Assembly (NCBI GenBank): GCA_001784555.1
Contig: MFRM01000019.1
Span: forward strand, 53,619 to 117,618
Direction of reading: 5' to 3'
DNA length: 64,000 nt
Source: Candidatus Melainabacteria bacterium RIFCSPHIGHO2_02_FULL_34_12
GTDB lineage: Bacteria > Cyanobacteriota > Vampirovibrionia > 2-02-FULL-35-15
The number at the start of each line of letters is the position of its first letter. Position 1 is the first letter of the stretch. This document shows positions 1 to 7,856 of the stretch, in pieces. The notes under the pieces are model-generated. The model was not told the DNA's origin, made no database searches, and was given only the letters and a program-made list of their open reading frames with translations. A program made the position numbers and the translations under genes.

Positions 1-1
1 A

Positions 2-439
2 ATCACGGCAGACATCCCACTGGTAGGCTCAGTAATCACTATAAACGATTTAAATAATTTATCGTTTGAAGAACTAAGAGCAAGTTTACAAGATGCATCT
101 GAAAAAGTATATTTAGAGAAAGAGAAAGAACTTGGAAAAGAAAATATAAAAGAAATTGAACGCCAGGTAATGCTTCATGTAATCGATAGTAAATGGGTAG
201 AGCACCTTCATAATATGGATGCTCTGAGAGAAGGCATACATTTAAGGGGCTACGGGCAAAAAGATCCCCTTATGGAATATAAAAATGAAGCCTTTGATAT
301 GTTTGAACAATTACTTCAGGATATTAAGCGTGAAGCAATAATATTATTAATGCATGCTCAGATAGAAAAAAATCAGACAGAGGCAGATTCCCCGCCAAAG
401 GCGGGTCCGCCTTTGGCGGATACACCTGCCCAAATATAG
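2..439 (+). CDS. secA: SecA preprotein translocase ATPase, C-terminal part (5' end outside window)
   Basis: The frame is open from base 2 and ends at a TAG. The residues match the SecA helical scaffold and wing end: VMLHVIDSKWVEHLHNMD, then LREGIHLRGYGQKDPLMEYK and a FDMFEQLLQDIKREAI helix. SecA is the ATPase that drives preproteins through SecYEG at the membrane. The usual C-terminal linker and zinc-binding cysteines are absent. The protein instead ends about 45 residues after the scaffold helix, in a Pro-rich tail (SPPKAGPPLADTP) encoded by a palindromic repeat at 389-421. The ATPase core lies upstream of the window. Identity is firm from the conserved scaffold; only the tail is unusual. 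Confidence 0.93.
   Translation: MTADIPLVGSVITINDLNNLSFEELRASLQDASEKVYLEKEKELGKENIKEIERQVMLHVIDSKWVEHLHNMDALREGIHLRGYGQKDPLMEYKNEAFDMFEQLLQDIKREAIILLMHAQIEKNQTEADSPPKAGPPLADTPAQI
389..421. repeat. Palindromic repeat inside the 3' end of secA
   Basis: CCCGCCAAAGGCGGG is followed directly by TCCGCCTTTGGCGGA, so the two halves are close reverse complements, GC-rich in an AT-rich setting. It is translated in frame as the Pro-rich SecA tail. It looks like a REP-type palindromic element that landed in a tolerant C-terminal region. Confidence 0.7.
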
Positions 440-460
440 GGCAATCACATAGGATTGCCC
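439..460. terminator. Bidirectional hairpin between convergent secA and accC
   Basis: GGGCAATC and GGATTGCCC pair around a 5-nt loop. The hairpin lies exactly between the secA stop and the accC stop. No long U run follows on either strand, so it may work mainly as a 3' stabilising hairpin. Confidence 0.55.
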
Positions 461-1801
461 TTACATATCTTTAGCCACAAAATCAGTGGCATAATCTCCA
501 GAAATAAATTTCGGATGTTCAAGTACCTTTAGATGAAATGGTATTGTGGTTTGAATACCGGTTATTGCAAATTCATCCAGAGCCCTTTTTGCCCGGCTTA
601 TTGCAGCTTCACGATTATCATCATGAACAATAAGCTTTGCAATCATGGAATCATAATATGGAGGTATTTCATAGCCGGTATAACAATGACTGTCTACTCT
701 TACACCTGGTCCACCAGGGGGTATATAACCATCAATTTTCCCAGGTGATGGTGCAAAGTTTTTATCAGGATCTTCAGCATTTATTCTGAACTCCATTGAA
801 TGTCCGGTTATTTTAACATCATTCTGTTTAAGCCATAATTTTTCACCAGCAGCAATTCGTATTTGTGACTTAATTAAATCAATAGACGTAACCATCTCAG
901 TAACAGGGTGTTCTACCTGAATTCGTGTATTCATTTCCATAAAATAAAAGTTTTTCGTATTCATATCAAGAATAAATTCAACTGTTCCTGCATTTCTATA
1001 CTTTATTTTTTTTGCAGCAAGGACAGCTGCATTTCCCATTTTTTTCCTCAGTCTTTTATCAATGTGCATGCCTGGGGTTTCTTCCAGAAGCTTCTGATGT
1101 CTTCTTTGCACTGTACAATCTCTTTCTCCCAGATGAATAACATTTCCATGCTCATCAGCAAGAATCTGAATTTCAATATGTCTAATTTTCGTTATATACT
1201 TCTCAAGATATATTCCAGGATTGCCAAATGCATTATTTGCTTCCTGAGAAGCTGAGTCAAGCCCACTTGTCAGCTGATCTTCATCCTGAGCAATTCTCAT
1301 ACCTCTTCCGCCCCCGCCTGCAGTAGCTTTTAAAATTACTGGATAACCAAGTTTTTTAGCACTTTGTATAGCTTGTTCTTTATTATCAATCAAACCATCT
1401 ATTCCAGGAATAACTGGTACTCCTAAATCCATCATTATTGATTTTGCTGTAGCTTTATCACCCATTGAAGAAATATTTTTCGAGGTTGGACCTATAAACT
1501 TTAATCCGTGCGACTCACACATTTCAGCAAAATTTGAATTTTCTGCAAGAAACCCATACCCAGGATGGATTGCATCAACACGACTTAAGAGAGCAGTACT
1601 AACAATAGAAGGAATATTTAAGTAACTGTTTGCAGAACGTGCCGGACCTATACAATAAGCTTCATCAGCCAGTTGCACATGAAGAGAGCTGGCATCTGCC
1701 TGAGAATAAACTGCAACAGTTTCAATTCCAAGTTCACGTGCTGCTCTAATTACACGAAGTGCGATTTCACCCCTATTTGCAATAAGTATTTTTTTAAACA
1801 A
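461..1801 (-). CDS. accC: Acetyl-CoA carboxylase, biotin carboxylase subunit
   Basis: At 446 aa this has the usual AccC length. It uses ATP and bicarbonate to carboxylate biotin on AccB, the first step of fatty acid synthesis. The N-terminal pre-ATP-grasp domain shows [18 protein letters not shown] and [10 protein letters not shown]. The ATP-grasp glycine-rich loop is [10 protein letters not shown] (about residue 163), followed by [31 protein letters not shown] and a biotin carboxylase C-terminal domain. No accB is adjacent. The gene starts 10 bp after the rplL stop with no visible terminator between, so it is probably co-transcribed with rplJ-rplL. That would tie lipid synthesis to ribosomal protein expression, an unusual arrangement. 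Confidence 0.97.
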   Translation of the reverse strand: MFKKILIANRGEIALRVIRAARELGIETVAVYSQADASSLHVQLADEAYCIGPARSANSYLNIPSIVSTALLSRVDAIHPGYGFLAENSNFAEMCESHGLKFIGPTSKNISSMGDKATAKSIMMDLGVPVIPGIDGLIDNKEQAIQSAKKLGYPVILKATAGGGGRGMRIAQDEDQLTSGLDSASQEANNAFGNPGIYLEKYITKIRHIEIQILADEHGNVIHLGERDCTVQRRHQKLLEETPGMHIDKRLRKKMGNAAVLAAKKIKYRNAGTVEFILDMNTKNFYFMEMNTRIQVEHPVTEMVTSIDLIKSQIRIAAGEKLWLKQNDVKITGHSMEFRINAEDPDKNFAPSPGKIDGYIPPGGPGVRVDSHCYTGYEIPPYYDSMIAKLIVHDDNREAAISRAKRALDEFAITGIQTTIPFHLKVLEHPKFISGDYATDFVAKDM

Positions 1802-1811
1802 GGGAATTGAT

Positions 1812-2180
1812 TTACTTTAGTTCTACCTTACCGCCAGCAGCCTCAATTTTCTTTTTAATTGATTCTGCCTCATCTTTCTTTACGCCTGCTTTTACTGGTT
1901 TAGGAGCACTATCAACAAGGTCTTTTGCTTCTTTAAGTCCAAGTCCTGTTACTTCACGTACTACTTTCAATACCTCAATTTTCTTATCACCTGAGCTGGA
2001 AAGAATAACTTCAAATGAATCTTTTTCTTCGACAGGTGCTGCTGCAGCTACTGCTGCAACTGCTACTGGCGCTGCTGCAGTAACTCCGAATTTCTCTTCC
2101 ATCATTTTTTTTAGTTCTGATGCTTCAAGAACTGTTAATGTGGAAATATCTTCCAATAATTTTTCTACTTTATTTGGCAT
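1812..2180 (-). CDS. rplL: Large ribosomal subunit protein bL12 (L7/L12)
   Basis: At 122 aa it has the full L7/L12 length: an N-terminal dimerisation helix ([20 protein letters not shown]), an Ala/Val-rich hinge ([14 protein letters not shown]) and a C-terminal domain with [20 protein letters not shown]. It forms the stalk that recruits translation GTPases. An AAGGAG Shine-Dalgarno lies just before the ATG. It follows rplJ by 40 bp, so the two are an operon. rpoBC, which usually follow rplL, are absent, and accC takes their place. Confidence 0.98.
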   Translation of the reverse strand: MPNKVEKLLEDISTLTVLEASELKKMMEEKFGVTAAAPVAVAAVAAAAPVEEKDSFEVILSSSGDKKIEVLKVVREVTGLGLKEAKDLVDSAPKPVKAGVKKDEAESIKKKIEAAGGKVELK

Positions 2181-2220
2181 ATTTTTCTCCTTTTTATTCC
2201 CAAACTTTCACAAGAAAAGC

Positions 2221-2754
2221 TTATGCAGCTTTTTCTCCTGAATTCTTCTTTGCAACTTCCTCTGCAAGAAGTGCAATATCCCTTATTAAACTTTCAAATG
2301 TACCTGCAATTGCAGTCGTATTTGCAACAAGCAAGCCTGCAATTTGGCCAAGAAGGACTTCTTTTGGAGGCAGATTTGCAAATATTGTAAGTTCTTCTTT
2401 TGTAAGAAACTTCCCGTCTAAAACTCCCCCTTTAATTTCACCTTTTTCAACTTCTTTCACAAATTCAACAAATGTTTTTGCACATTCATTCGGATCACCA
2501 AAACCAAGCAAAAGCGCTGTAGGTCCTTCAAGAGATTTTTCAAGCTCCTGAATATTTGTATCCTTTAGTGCAAGTTTTATCAGGGTGTTTTTAGCAATCT
2601 TGTATTCAGCTTTGCTCTTAACTAATCTTCTTCTGAGATCTGTAATCTCTGAAACACTAAAACCCTGATGATTAGTTGCTATTGCAAGTGCAATTTTTGA
2701 GAATTTTTCTTTTAAATTAGAAACTACATCTTGTTTAGTCAGATTTTTACTCAT
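2221..2754 (-). CDS. rplJ: Large ribosomal subunit protein uL10
   Basis: 177 aa, the normal L10 length. The N-terminal rRNA-binding domain includes GFSVSEITDLRRRLVKSKAEY and KNTLIKLAL. The C-terminal helix that carries L12 dimers follows. L10 with L12 forms the GTPase stalk base. An AGAGG sequence precedes the ATG, and an attenuator-like hairpin plus an L10 leader lie upstream. rplK and rplA, which in many bacteria precede rplJ, are about 44 kb away in this window. Confidence 0.97.
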   Translation of the reverse strand: MSKNLTKQDVVSNLKEKFSKIALAIATNHQGFSVSEITDLRRRLVKSKAEYKIAKNTLIKLALKDTNIQELEKSLEGPTALLLGFGDPNECAKTFVEFVKEVEKGEIKGGVLDGKFLTKEELTIFANLPPKEVLLGQIAGLLVANTTAIAGTFESLIRDIALLAEEVAKKNSGEKAA

Positions 2755-2770
2755 TTTTTACCTCTTTAAC

Positions 2771-2794
2771 AAAAAAGCCCCAGAATATGGGGCC
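2771..2794 (-). terminator. Attenuator-type hairpin plus U run just upstream of rplJ
   Basis: Read on the minus strand, GGCCCC and GGGGC pair around AUAUUCU and run straight into UUUUUU, a classic intrinsic terminator. It sits between the L10 leader and the rplJ start, 17 nt before the ATG. This position fits attenuation of rplJL, or separation from an upstream transcript. Confidence 0.7.
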
Positions 2795-2818
2795 AAAGAC
2801 AAATTTAGGTTAATTTTT

Positions 2819-2887
2819 CAATTACCTCGACTAGGTTTGTTCTTTTAAAGACCAGCTTAAACCAATCTCCTAGTTGTCTCTGGCAAA
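2819..2887 (-). ncRNA. Ribosomal protein L10 leader (autoregulatory 5' UTR)
   Basis: The minus-strand transcript holds AGAGACAACUAGGAGAUUGG and, further on, CCUAGUCGAGGUAAUUG. CUAGG and CCUAG pair to close the structure. This order and these motifs match the known L10 leader, in which L10(L12)4 binds its own mRNA and represses rplJL. The match is from memory of the family; a covariance search was not run. Confidence 0.75.
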
Positions 2888-2895
2888 ACGCAAAG

Positions 2896-2927
2896 ATAAT
2901 CTTCTAATATATAAAAAGATTTGTCAA
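2896..2927 (-). promoter_or_regulatory. Promoter of rplJ-rplL(-accC)
   Basis: On the minus strand a perfect TTGACA (-35, 2922-2927) is followed 18 nt later by AAGATT (2898-2903), within AAGATTAT. This places the start of transcription just ahead of the L10 leader. The -35 is strong and the -10 moderate. Confidence 0.55.
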
Positions 2928-2947
2928 ATTGTATTGCAATTAATTGT

Positions 2948-3238
2948 CTAATACCTGTTGTAATACTGTAATCCTTCAAGTCTTGCATAAATTAATTCAT
3001 ATGGACTTTTAATTTCTCCAAAATCAGATGAAACAGGTAAGCCAGCTTTTGACTTTCCCCTGCAAGATAAACAATGATTTTCTTTATCATTAGCACCTGT
3101 TTTTAGCAATGGAGAGAATACTGCATCTTCTATCTCATCTAACGGTACAAGCTGGAATTGTTGTTTTAATTTTTGCGGCTGGACATAATTAAAACCGTAA
3201 ATTTGAGGTAATGTTTTTTGACTTACTAAGCCTGTCAT
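2948..3238 (-). CDS. Small protein of unknown function (96 aa)
   Basis: No family is recognised. The 96-aa product has mixed composition, no signal peptide and no membrane segment, one CLSC cysteine pair near residue 57, and a Tyr-rich C-terminus (LEGLQYYNRY). It lies upstream of the rplJ promoter on the same strand, ending about 20 bp before the -35. With the next two small ORFs it forms a run of three short minus-strand genes. It could be a lineage-specific gene or a chance ORF; the balanced composition favours a real gene. Confidence 0.45.
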   Translation of the reverse strand: MTGLVSQKTLPQIYGFNYVQPQKLKQQFQLVPLDEIEDAVFSPLLKTGANDKENHCLSCRGKSKAGLPVSSDFGEIKSPYELIYARLEGLQYYNRY

Positions 3239-3308
3239 TTTCTTAAGTCCACCATTTTTAGAACTAATTAATCTTAGGTATAACCCAGAGGTTATTTATC
3301 AACAGCAG

Positions 3309-3332
3309 GTTAAGTAAGGGTTATTACTTAAC
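3309..3332. terminator. Hairpin downstream of the 78-aa gene
   Basis: GTTAAGTAA and TTACTTAAC form a perfect 9-bp stem with a 6-nt loop. It lies just past the stop of the 3346-3582 gene and is followed on the plus strand by TTTT. It is AT-rich, so only weakly terminator-like. Confidence 0.35.
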
Positions 3333-3345
3333 TTTTATATAACCT

Positions 3346-3582
3346 TTAATATTGCAAAAATGACCAGTGAGCATAAACAACTCCCTGTGGAGTAAATCTT
3401 CTTATAATGGTTGAAATTAAAGGTAATTTAGCTTGTGCTCCATCGATTCTATTTTCAGCCAAATCTTTATTTTTCTTTATTTCTTTACACAAGCCAAGAT
3501 ATCCAAATACATTTGCTGGCAATGAAAATGAAACTTTTCTTTCTCTTTTTTGAATTAAAAAGTGTTTATTATGGACGCTCAT
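3346..3582 (-). CDS. Small protein of unknown function (78 aa)
   Basis: Unrecognised. 78 aa, basic N-terminal half (KHFLIQKRERK), no membrane segment or signal peptide. It starts with MSV, as does the next small minus-strand ORF at 3941-4240, but the remaining sequences are not alike. Between these two ORFs lies structured repeat copy A. Coding status is likely but unproven. Confidence 0.4.
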   Translation of the reverse strand: MSVHNKHFLIQKRERKVSFSLPANVFGYLGLCKEIKKNKDLAENRIDGAQAKLPLISTIIRRFTPQGVVYAHWSFLQY

Positions 3583-3750
3583 AAAACCTCAATATCTATT
3601 TACCCCTTAGTGGTAGCACTTTTCAGGGCATACCCTTACAAAAATTAAAGAGATATGAAATCAAAACCAAATTTAACTCAACTTTAACTTAACTGTAAAA
3701 GCTTATCTTTAAATTACACACAATATTTATTTAAATTGTAGCCTGATTAT

Positions 3751-3905
3751 AAAGCGACTTCCCTAAAATCAGCTAACCCGGCAGCAAGCTACCGGGTTTT
3801 ACGCCGATTTTTGCTTTCAGCACCAGTCGTCGCTGCTAAGGAAGTCGCTTTGAACTCGCTCGCTCCTATCTCTGGGAGCAAGCTCCCGAGTTTTTCGCTT
3901 CGCTC
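3751..3905 (+). repeat. Structured repeat element, copy A
   Basis: A perfect 12-bp stem (AAAGCGACTTCC at 3751-3762 with GGAAGTCGCTTT at 3840-3851) encloses a second perfect hairpin (AACCCGG/CCGGGTT, 3775-3798). A third hairpin follows (GGGAG-CAAG-CTCCC, 3874-3887), then TTTTTCGCTTCG. A diverged copy lies at 52696-52847. Both share CCCTAAAATCAGC after the 5' stem and CAGCAAG/GAGCAAG loops, while the stem bases differ in a compensated way. It fills most of the 3583-3940 gap. It may be a structured RNA or the remnant of an element that folds as single-stranded DNA. The plus strand is an arbitrary choice. Confidence 0.7.
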
Positions 3906-3940
3906 GTATAAAAATCTCTTAGTACAAATTGCCCAGTATA

Positions 3941-4240
3941 TTAGGAGAATTTTGCATGTTCAAGTAAAATTAATTTTTTTTGATCTAAATAAACCCAAAG
4001 ATCGCCTGGCCGCCACATTATGGTTTCTTCTCCCATATACATATAAATCAAAAGTCGTTTAATTATTTCTCTTGCTTTGTTGTTTTGTTTTCCTCTAGGA
4101 TCATTAGCTAATTTAGTCCTAAGAAGGATAGCTTCTTTCCTGGTCTGACAAAATGCAGGCCCAGGATTAGATCCTCCAGATCTGCATAGTATTGCTACTT
4201 TTCCATTTGGTTGTGACCAACCTAAAACATAAACACTCAT
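3941..4240 (-). CDS. Small protein of unknown function (99 aa)
   Basis: Unrecognised. 99 aa with a Gly/Ser-rich stretch (GWSQPNGKVAILCRSGGSNP), a charged middle (TRKEAILLRTKLANDPRGK) and a Trp-containing C-terminus (WRPGDLWVYLDQKK). It is soluble, with no signal peptide. It lies 37 bp downstream of nagA on the same strand and could share its transcript. The sequence looks protein-like, but no function can be proposed. Confidence 0.45.
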   Translation of the reverse strand: MSVYVLGWSQPNGKVAILCRSGGSNPGPAFCQTRKEAILLRTKLANDPRGKQNNKAREIIKRLLIYMYMGEETIMWRPGDLWVYLDQKKLILLEHAKFS

Positions 4241-4277
4241 ATTTTTATATAACCAAAATTAGAAACCATTTATTATC

Positions 4278-5486
4278 TCAATAATTTAAGAATAGGTTTT
4301 CTCCTATAATGGTTCCCTTAACTGAACATTTCTCAATATCCCAGAGGACTAAATTTGCTTCTTTTCCAGCTGCTATATCACTTATGTTAGAGCTTATTGG
4401 CAGATTTAAATGACTCCTAATAGGCTTTGAAGCACATAATAAGGCTTCCTCAATATTTGTAATTTTCCACTTAATAAGATTTCTGACACATTCATCTATT
4501 AAGATTTGCCCACCACCTAATACTCCTTTTGATTTTGACTTTTCAAAGAAATCTCTTGAAACTGAATCAGACACAAGAGCAAATGAGTTTTCTTTTTTAT
4601 GTTCTTTCAAAAGCCTTACAATTTCTTTATGCACATGGATTCCATCTGCAATAACCATACATAAAACATTTTTATTTTGAAGCAAGTAAAGCATAATTCC
4701 ATCTTTTTCAGGATCTATGTTAGTAGGATTTGCGAGTTTCTGATTTATAGTATCTAAATTTAAAGTTCTATTATCTCTGTGTGAAAAACCTTCTATTCCC
4801 CTCATAGCATTAAACATATGTGTAACAGATCTAATTCCAAATTCCTCTACCGCAATTTGCCCTTCTTTATATGTAGCATCTGTATGTCCAATAGAAACCA
4901 GAATATTATTTTTTTGAAGTAGTTTTATTGCCTCTCCAGTTTTATCCAGTTCAGGAGCAAGAGTAAAAATAATTACATTTTCCTTAATATAGGGTTCAAT
5001 ATTTTTTGCTGTTAAATCTTTTTTTGCATATTTACTTTCATGAACTCCATATTTTGAAATAAAGACACCTTCAATATGCATACCAAGAATTTTTGCACCA
5101 GCACTATTTCCAGATTGCTTAATATAGGAATTTATATGATCAATAAAATTAAATATTTTTTCATCACTTGAAGTAATAATAGTAGGGCAAAAGCCAACGA
5201 CACCTCTCAAAGCCAGTTGCAAGCGAAGTCTATCAATTTCATTGAAAGATGGAGGAGGCACATCCCAAAAATTACATAAATCATGGCCATTAATCTGAGG
5301 ATCAATAAACCCTGGGCATATAATACAATTTGAAGCATCTATTTCAGTAAGATTTTTTGTTTCTAAGCCCTGGTCTGAGTACGATATCTTTCCATTTAAA
5401 ACAATAAGTTCGTTATTAATGTTCAAGCCAAGGACTTTAACAAACTTTGTTAATTTGAATTTACTTAACCTTGTTGTTTTAACCAT
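4278..5486 (-). CDS. nagA: N-acetylglucosamine-6-phosphate deacetylase (amidohydrolase)
   Basis: 402 aa, close to NagA length. NagA converts GlcNAc-6-P to GlcN-6-P and acetate in amino sugar and cell-wall recycling. The amidohydrolase signs run in order: CPGFIDPQINGHDLCNF (early barrel), GMHIEGVFIS (HxEG metal-site motif, normally HLEGPF), SIGHTDATYKEG (metal His), THMFNAMRGIEGFSHR (normally THLFNAM), MVIADGIHVH and ALVSDSVS (catalytic Asp). The C-terminal part packs as a small beta domain ending NLVLWDIEKC. Motif changes (GVF for GPF, SDS for TDA) make it a divergent member. No nagB or sugar transporter is adjacent. Confidence 0.85.
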   Translation of the reverse strand: MVKTTRLSKFKLTKFVKVLGLNINNELIVLNGKISYSDQGLETKNLTEIDASNCIICPGFIDPQINGHDLCNFWDVPPPSFNEIDRLRLQLALRGVVGFCPTIITSSDEKIFNFIDHINSYIKQSGNSAGAKILGMHIEGVFISKYGVHESKYAKKDLTAKNIEPYIKENVIIFTLAPELDKTGEAIKLLQKNNILVSIGHTDATYKEGQIAVEEFGIRSVTHMFNAMRGIEGFSHRDNRTLNLDTINQKLANPTNIDPEKDGIMLYLLQNKNVLCMVIADGIHVHKEIVRLLKEHKKENSFALVSDSVSRDFFEKSKSKGVLGGGQILIDECVRNLIKWKITNIEEALLCASKPIRSHLNLPISSNISDIAAGKEANLVLWDIEKCSVKGTIIGENLFLNY

Positions 5487-5800
5487 ATTCTTAATCTAGC
5501 TTGATTTTTGTTGACGCAGTTGTAAATTGTTAAGTTCTAGATTTTTATTTATTTGGTAAAGAATGAAACAAATTTGCCTACTTTTATCATTTTCTTACTT
5601 GATTTCTTATTTAATTTAATCAACTAAAACAAAACATGTATTACCTAAGTGTATATTTTATTCAAAATATCTATATCATTTAATTTTAAACAAAAAAAAT
5701 TAAGGTTAAGCATTCATCTACAAAAGTCTTAAAACCTAGACAGGACAAGGATTTTAGCATATGATTTATTTCAGACTTAGCAAATAAATGGAGGAATTTT
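5487..5800. other. AT-rich intergenic region upstream of HU, no gene seen
   Basis: 314 bases between divergent nagA and hup. It is very AT-rich with several homopolymer tracts. It presumably holds both promoters, but no box stands out clearly. No ORF, RNA gene or repeat is recognised. Confidence 0.6.
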
Positions 5801-6079
5801 ATGAACAAACAAGACTTAATTCTACAACTAGCTAACAAAGAAGAATTAACACAAAAAAAAGCTGATGAAATACTTAGTACTACCTTAGAAGCAATAATGA
5901 AATCAGTTTCAAAGGGAGAAAAAGTAACACTTGTAGGATTTGGAACTTTTGAAGCCAGAAAAAGGAAAGAAAGAAAAGGCAGAAATCCTAAAACAGGAGA
6001 AGAAATCCAAATTTCAGCAAGCACAGTACCAAAGTTTTCAGCTGGTAAACAATTCAAATCATCTGTAAACAGAAGATAA
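5801..6079 (+). CDS. hup: DNA-binding protein HU
   Basis: 92 aa, standard HU length. It binds and bends DNA as a dimer in the nucleoid. The N-terminal dimerisation helices (MNKQDLILQLANKEELTQKK) precede the conserved core GEKVTLVGFGTFEARKRKER, the beta arm with GRNPKTGEEI, and a C-terminal helix (VPKFSAGKQFK). A GGAGG site sits 9 nt before the ATG. The gene stands alone with a terminator behind it. Confidence 0.97.
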   Translation: MNKQDLILQLANKEELTQKKADEILSTTLEAIMKSVSKGEKVTLVGFGTFEARKRKERKGRNPKTGEEIQISASTVPKFSAGKQFKSSVNRR

Positions 6080-6103
6080 TAAAAACATAACATAGAAAAG
6101 GTT

Positions 6104-6140
6104 GCAGGGGGCGTTGTATACAATGCTCCCTGCTGCTTTT
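6104..6140 (+). terminator. Intrinsic terminator of hup
   Basis: GCAGGG and CCCTGC, extended inward by GGC/GCT and a GTTGTATACAAT palindrome, form a long hairpin followed by TGCTTTTATTT. It overlaps the rsmI stop on the opposite strand, so it may serve both convergent genes. Confidence 0.75.
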
Positions 6141-7056
6141 ATTTAATGTATTTATCTAGATATAAATCATACAGTCTTTTAGCAGATAAATTATATTCTT
6201 TAGCAAAAGTTTTTGATGTCTCTTTCAATGAATGTCCTTCTGTAATGTGATTTTTCATATGAGAAAGAACATGCTCCATGTTCAAACTCTCTGCCTGTTT
6301 ATTTATATGTAATATGACTACTATTTCACCTTTAAAAGTTTTATTTTCAAGTAACCAGATTAAATCAGGAATTTTTCCTTTCCAAAGTTCTTCATATATC
6401 TTTGAGATCTCTCTTGCAATAAATATCTCACTATCAGGATATATATTATTAATCTCTGCTATATATTTTTTTATATCGTGAGGAGCAATATAAATAACTA
6501 TATTTTTTGATCTGTTTTTTAAAGAGCAAAGTGTATCTTTTCTCTTACTTTTATTTTCCGGCAAAAAACCAATAAATAAAAATTCACTATTTTCACTTTC
6601 AAAGGGGCATACACTTAAAGCTGCAAGTAAAGCACTCGGTCCTGGTACAGGAATTACTTTTATATTCTGATCCATTGCAGCTGCTATAAGAGTTTTACCT
6701 GGATCAGAAATAAGTGGTGTACCTGCATCAGAAACAAGCGCTATATCTTTCCCGGAAACAAGAAGAGAAATCGCTTCACCAGCTGATTTATGTTCATTAT
6801 ATTTATGATGACTTTTAATTTTTGTTTTAATTGCATACTTATTTAAAAGTCTTGAGGTTATTCTTTTATCTTCACATAAAATTAAATCTACCTTTTTTAA
6901 GGTCTCTAAAGCTCTAAGTGTAATATCAGTTAAATTACCTATCGGTGTAGCAACTACATAAAGAGCCGGCGATGGGGCGAACCGGCGGTGGGGCGAATTC
7001 CTCTCTAAAGGTACATTCGCCGACTCGCCCATTCGCCCATCCACCGGTTCTTTCAT
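6139..7056 (-). CDS. rsmI: 16S rRNA (cytidine-1402-2'-O)-methyltransferase
   Basis: 305 aa. RsmI methylates C1402 of 16S rRNA at the 2'-O using SAM. Family motifs: LYVVATPIGNLTDITLRAL (about residue 32), CEDKRITSRLLNKY, VSDAGTPLISDPG, VIPVPGPSALLAALS and FIGFLPENKSKRK, then a C-terminal region with FKGEIVVIL. A normal RsmI would begin near LYVVATPIG. About 30 extra N-terminal residues (with GRMGESAN) come from GC-rich octamer repeats at 6965-7047. The start ATG overlaps the upstream ABC ATPase stop (ATGA), which supports translation through the repeat. The native start may have been lost or lie within it. Confidence 0.93.
   Translation of the reverse strand: MKEPVDGRMGESANVPLERNSPHRRFAPSPALYVVATPIGNLTDITLRALETLKKVDLILCEDKRITSRLLNKYAIKTKIKSHHKYNEHKSAGEAISLLVSGKDIALVSDAGTPLISDPGKTLIAAAMDQNIKVIPVPGPSALLAALSVCPFESENSEFLFIGFLPENKSKRKDTLCSLKNRSKNIVIYIAPHDIKKYIAEINNIYPDSEIFIAREISKIYEELWKGKIPDLIWLLENKTFKGEIVVILHINKQAESLNMEHVLSHMKNHITEGHSLKETSKTFAKEYNLSAKRLYDLYLDKYIK
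6965..7047. repeat. Degenerate octamer repeats at the 5' end of rsmI
   Basis: Plus-strand octamers TCGCCGAC, TCGCCCAT, TCGCCCAT and CCACCGGT (7016-7047) are the same kind as those in the radical SAM gene at 60693-60804 and 62745-62832. The complementary form (CCGGCGAT, GGGGCGAA, CCGGCGGT, GGGGCGAA) occupies 6965-6996. They encode the added N-terminus of RsmI. Confidence 0.75.
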
Positions 7057-7856
7057 ATATCCGATCCCATAAAAAAATCAGGATGAGTAAGGTTGTCTAG
7101 AATTTGATTTCGGATATTAATCAGATGAGAATCCTTTAAATCTCTGGGTCTGGACACTGCTACTGTAGCATCAAACAAAAGCTTACCAGGCTTACCACCT
7201 ATAACAAGAATTCTGTCAGCAAGTTTAAGTGCTTCATCTACACTATGTGTTACAAAAATTACTGTTTTTTTTGTTTTCATCCATAATCTAAGTAATTCAT
7301 TTTGCATATTTTCTCTGGTCTGTTGATCTAATGCCCCAAATGGTTCATCTAAGAGCAACACCTCAGGTTCAACAGCAAGGGCTCTGGCAAGAGCTACTCT
7401 CTGCCTCATCCCTCCTGAAACCTGATTAACAGGATAATTTTTATATTCAGACAATCCTACTAGATTTAAATATTCCATAGCTTTTTTTTGTGGTTTTTCT
7501 TTACCGTGATTTTTAGTGGTTAATCCAAATGCTACATTATCTAAAATGTTTAACCAGGGAAACAAAGCATATTCCTGAAAAACCAGTGTCCTAGAACTAT
7601 CTGGCCTTTCTACTAGCTTTGAATTAAAGATTACCTTACCGGAAGAAGGTTTTAATAATCCTGCTATCAAGCTTAAAATAGTGGATTTCCCGCATCCGGA
7701 AGGTCCTAATACACAAACAAATTCTTCCGCAAAAATATCAAAACTTAAATTTCCCAGGATATGATTATCACCAGAGGAAGTTTTAAAATTCTTTACTACA
7801 TTTTCAAACTTAATCTTAGGCTCAAGCATAAAACAGTTATTCAACCCCCCAAGCAA
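7053..7856 (-). CDS. ABC importer ATP-binding protein, nitrate/sulfonate/taurine family
   Basis: 267 aa. It energises uptake of a small anion or related nutrient with the adjacent permease. In order: Walker A GPSGCGKSTI, Q-loop region VFQEYALFPWLNILDNVAFG, signature VSGGMRQRVALARALA, Walker B VLLLDEPFGALD, and the switch His in FVTHSVDEALKLADR. Family features match SsuB/TauB/NrtD. It overlaps the permease by 20 bp upstream and rsmI by 4 bp downstream, so the three are co-transcribed. The substrate cannot be told because the binding protein survives only as a remnant. Confidence 0.92.
   Translation of the reverse strand: MLGGLNNCFMLEPKIKFENVVKNFKTSSGDNHILGNLSFDIFAEEFVCVLGPSGCGKSTILSLIAGLLKPSSGKVIFNSKLVERPDSSRTLVFQEYALFPWLNILDNVAFGLTTKNHGKEKPQKKAMEYLNLVGLSEYKNYPVNQVSGGMRQRVALARALAVEPEVLLLDEPFGALDQQTRENMQNELLRLWMKTKKTVIFVTHSVDEALKLADRILVIGGKPGKLLFDATVAVSRPRDLKDSHLINIRNQILDNLTHPDFFMGSDI

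Noticed and set aside
1807-2551. Plus-strand ORFs over rplL and rplJ
   Set aside because: They are shadows opposite two certain ribosomal protein genes with clear RBS and leader.
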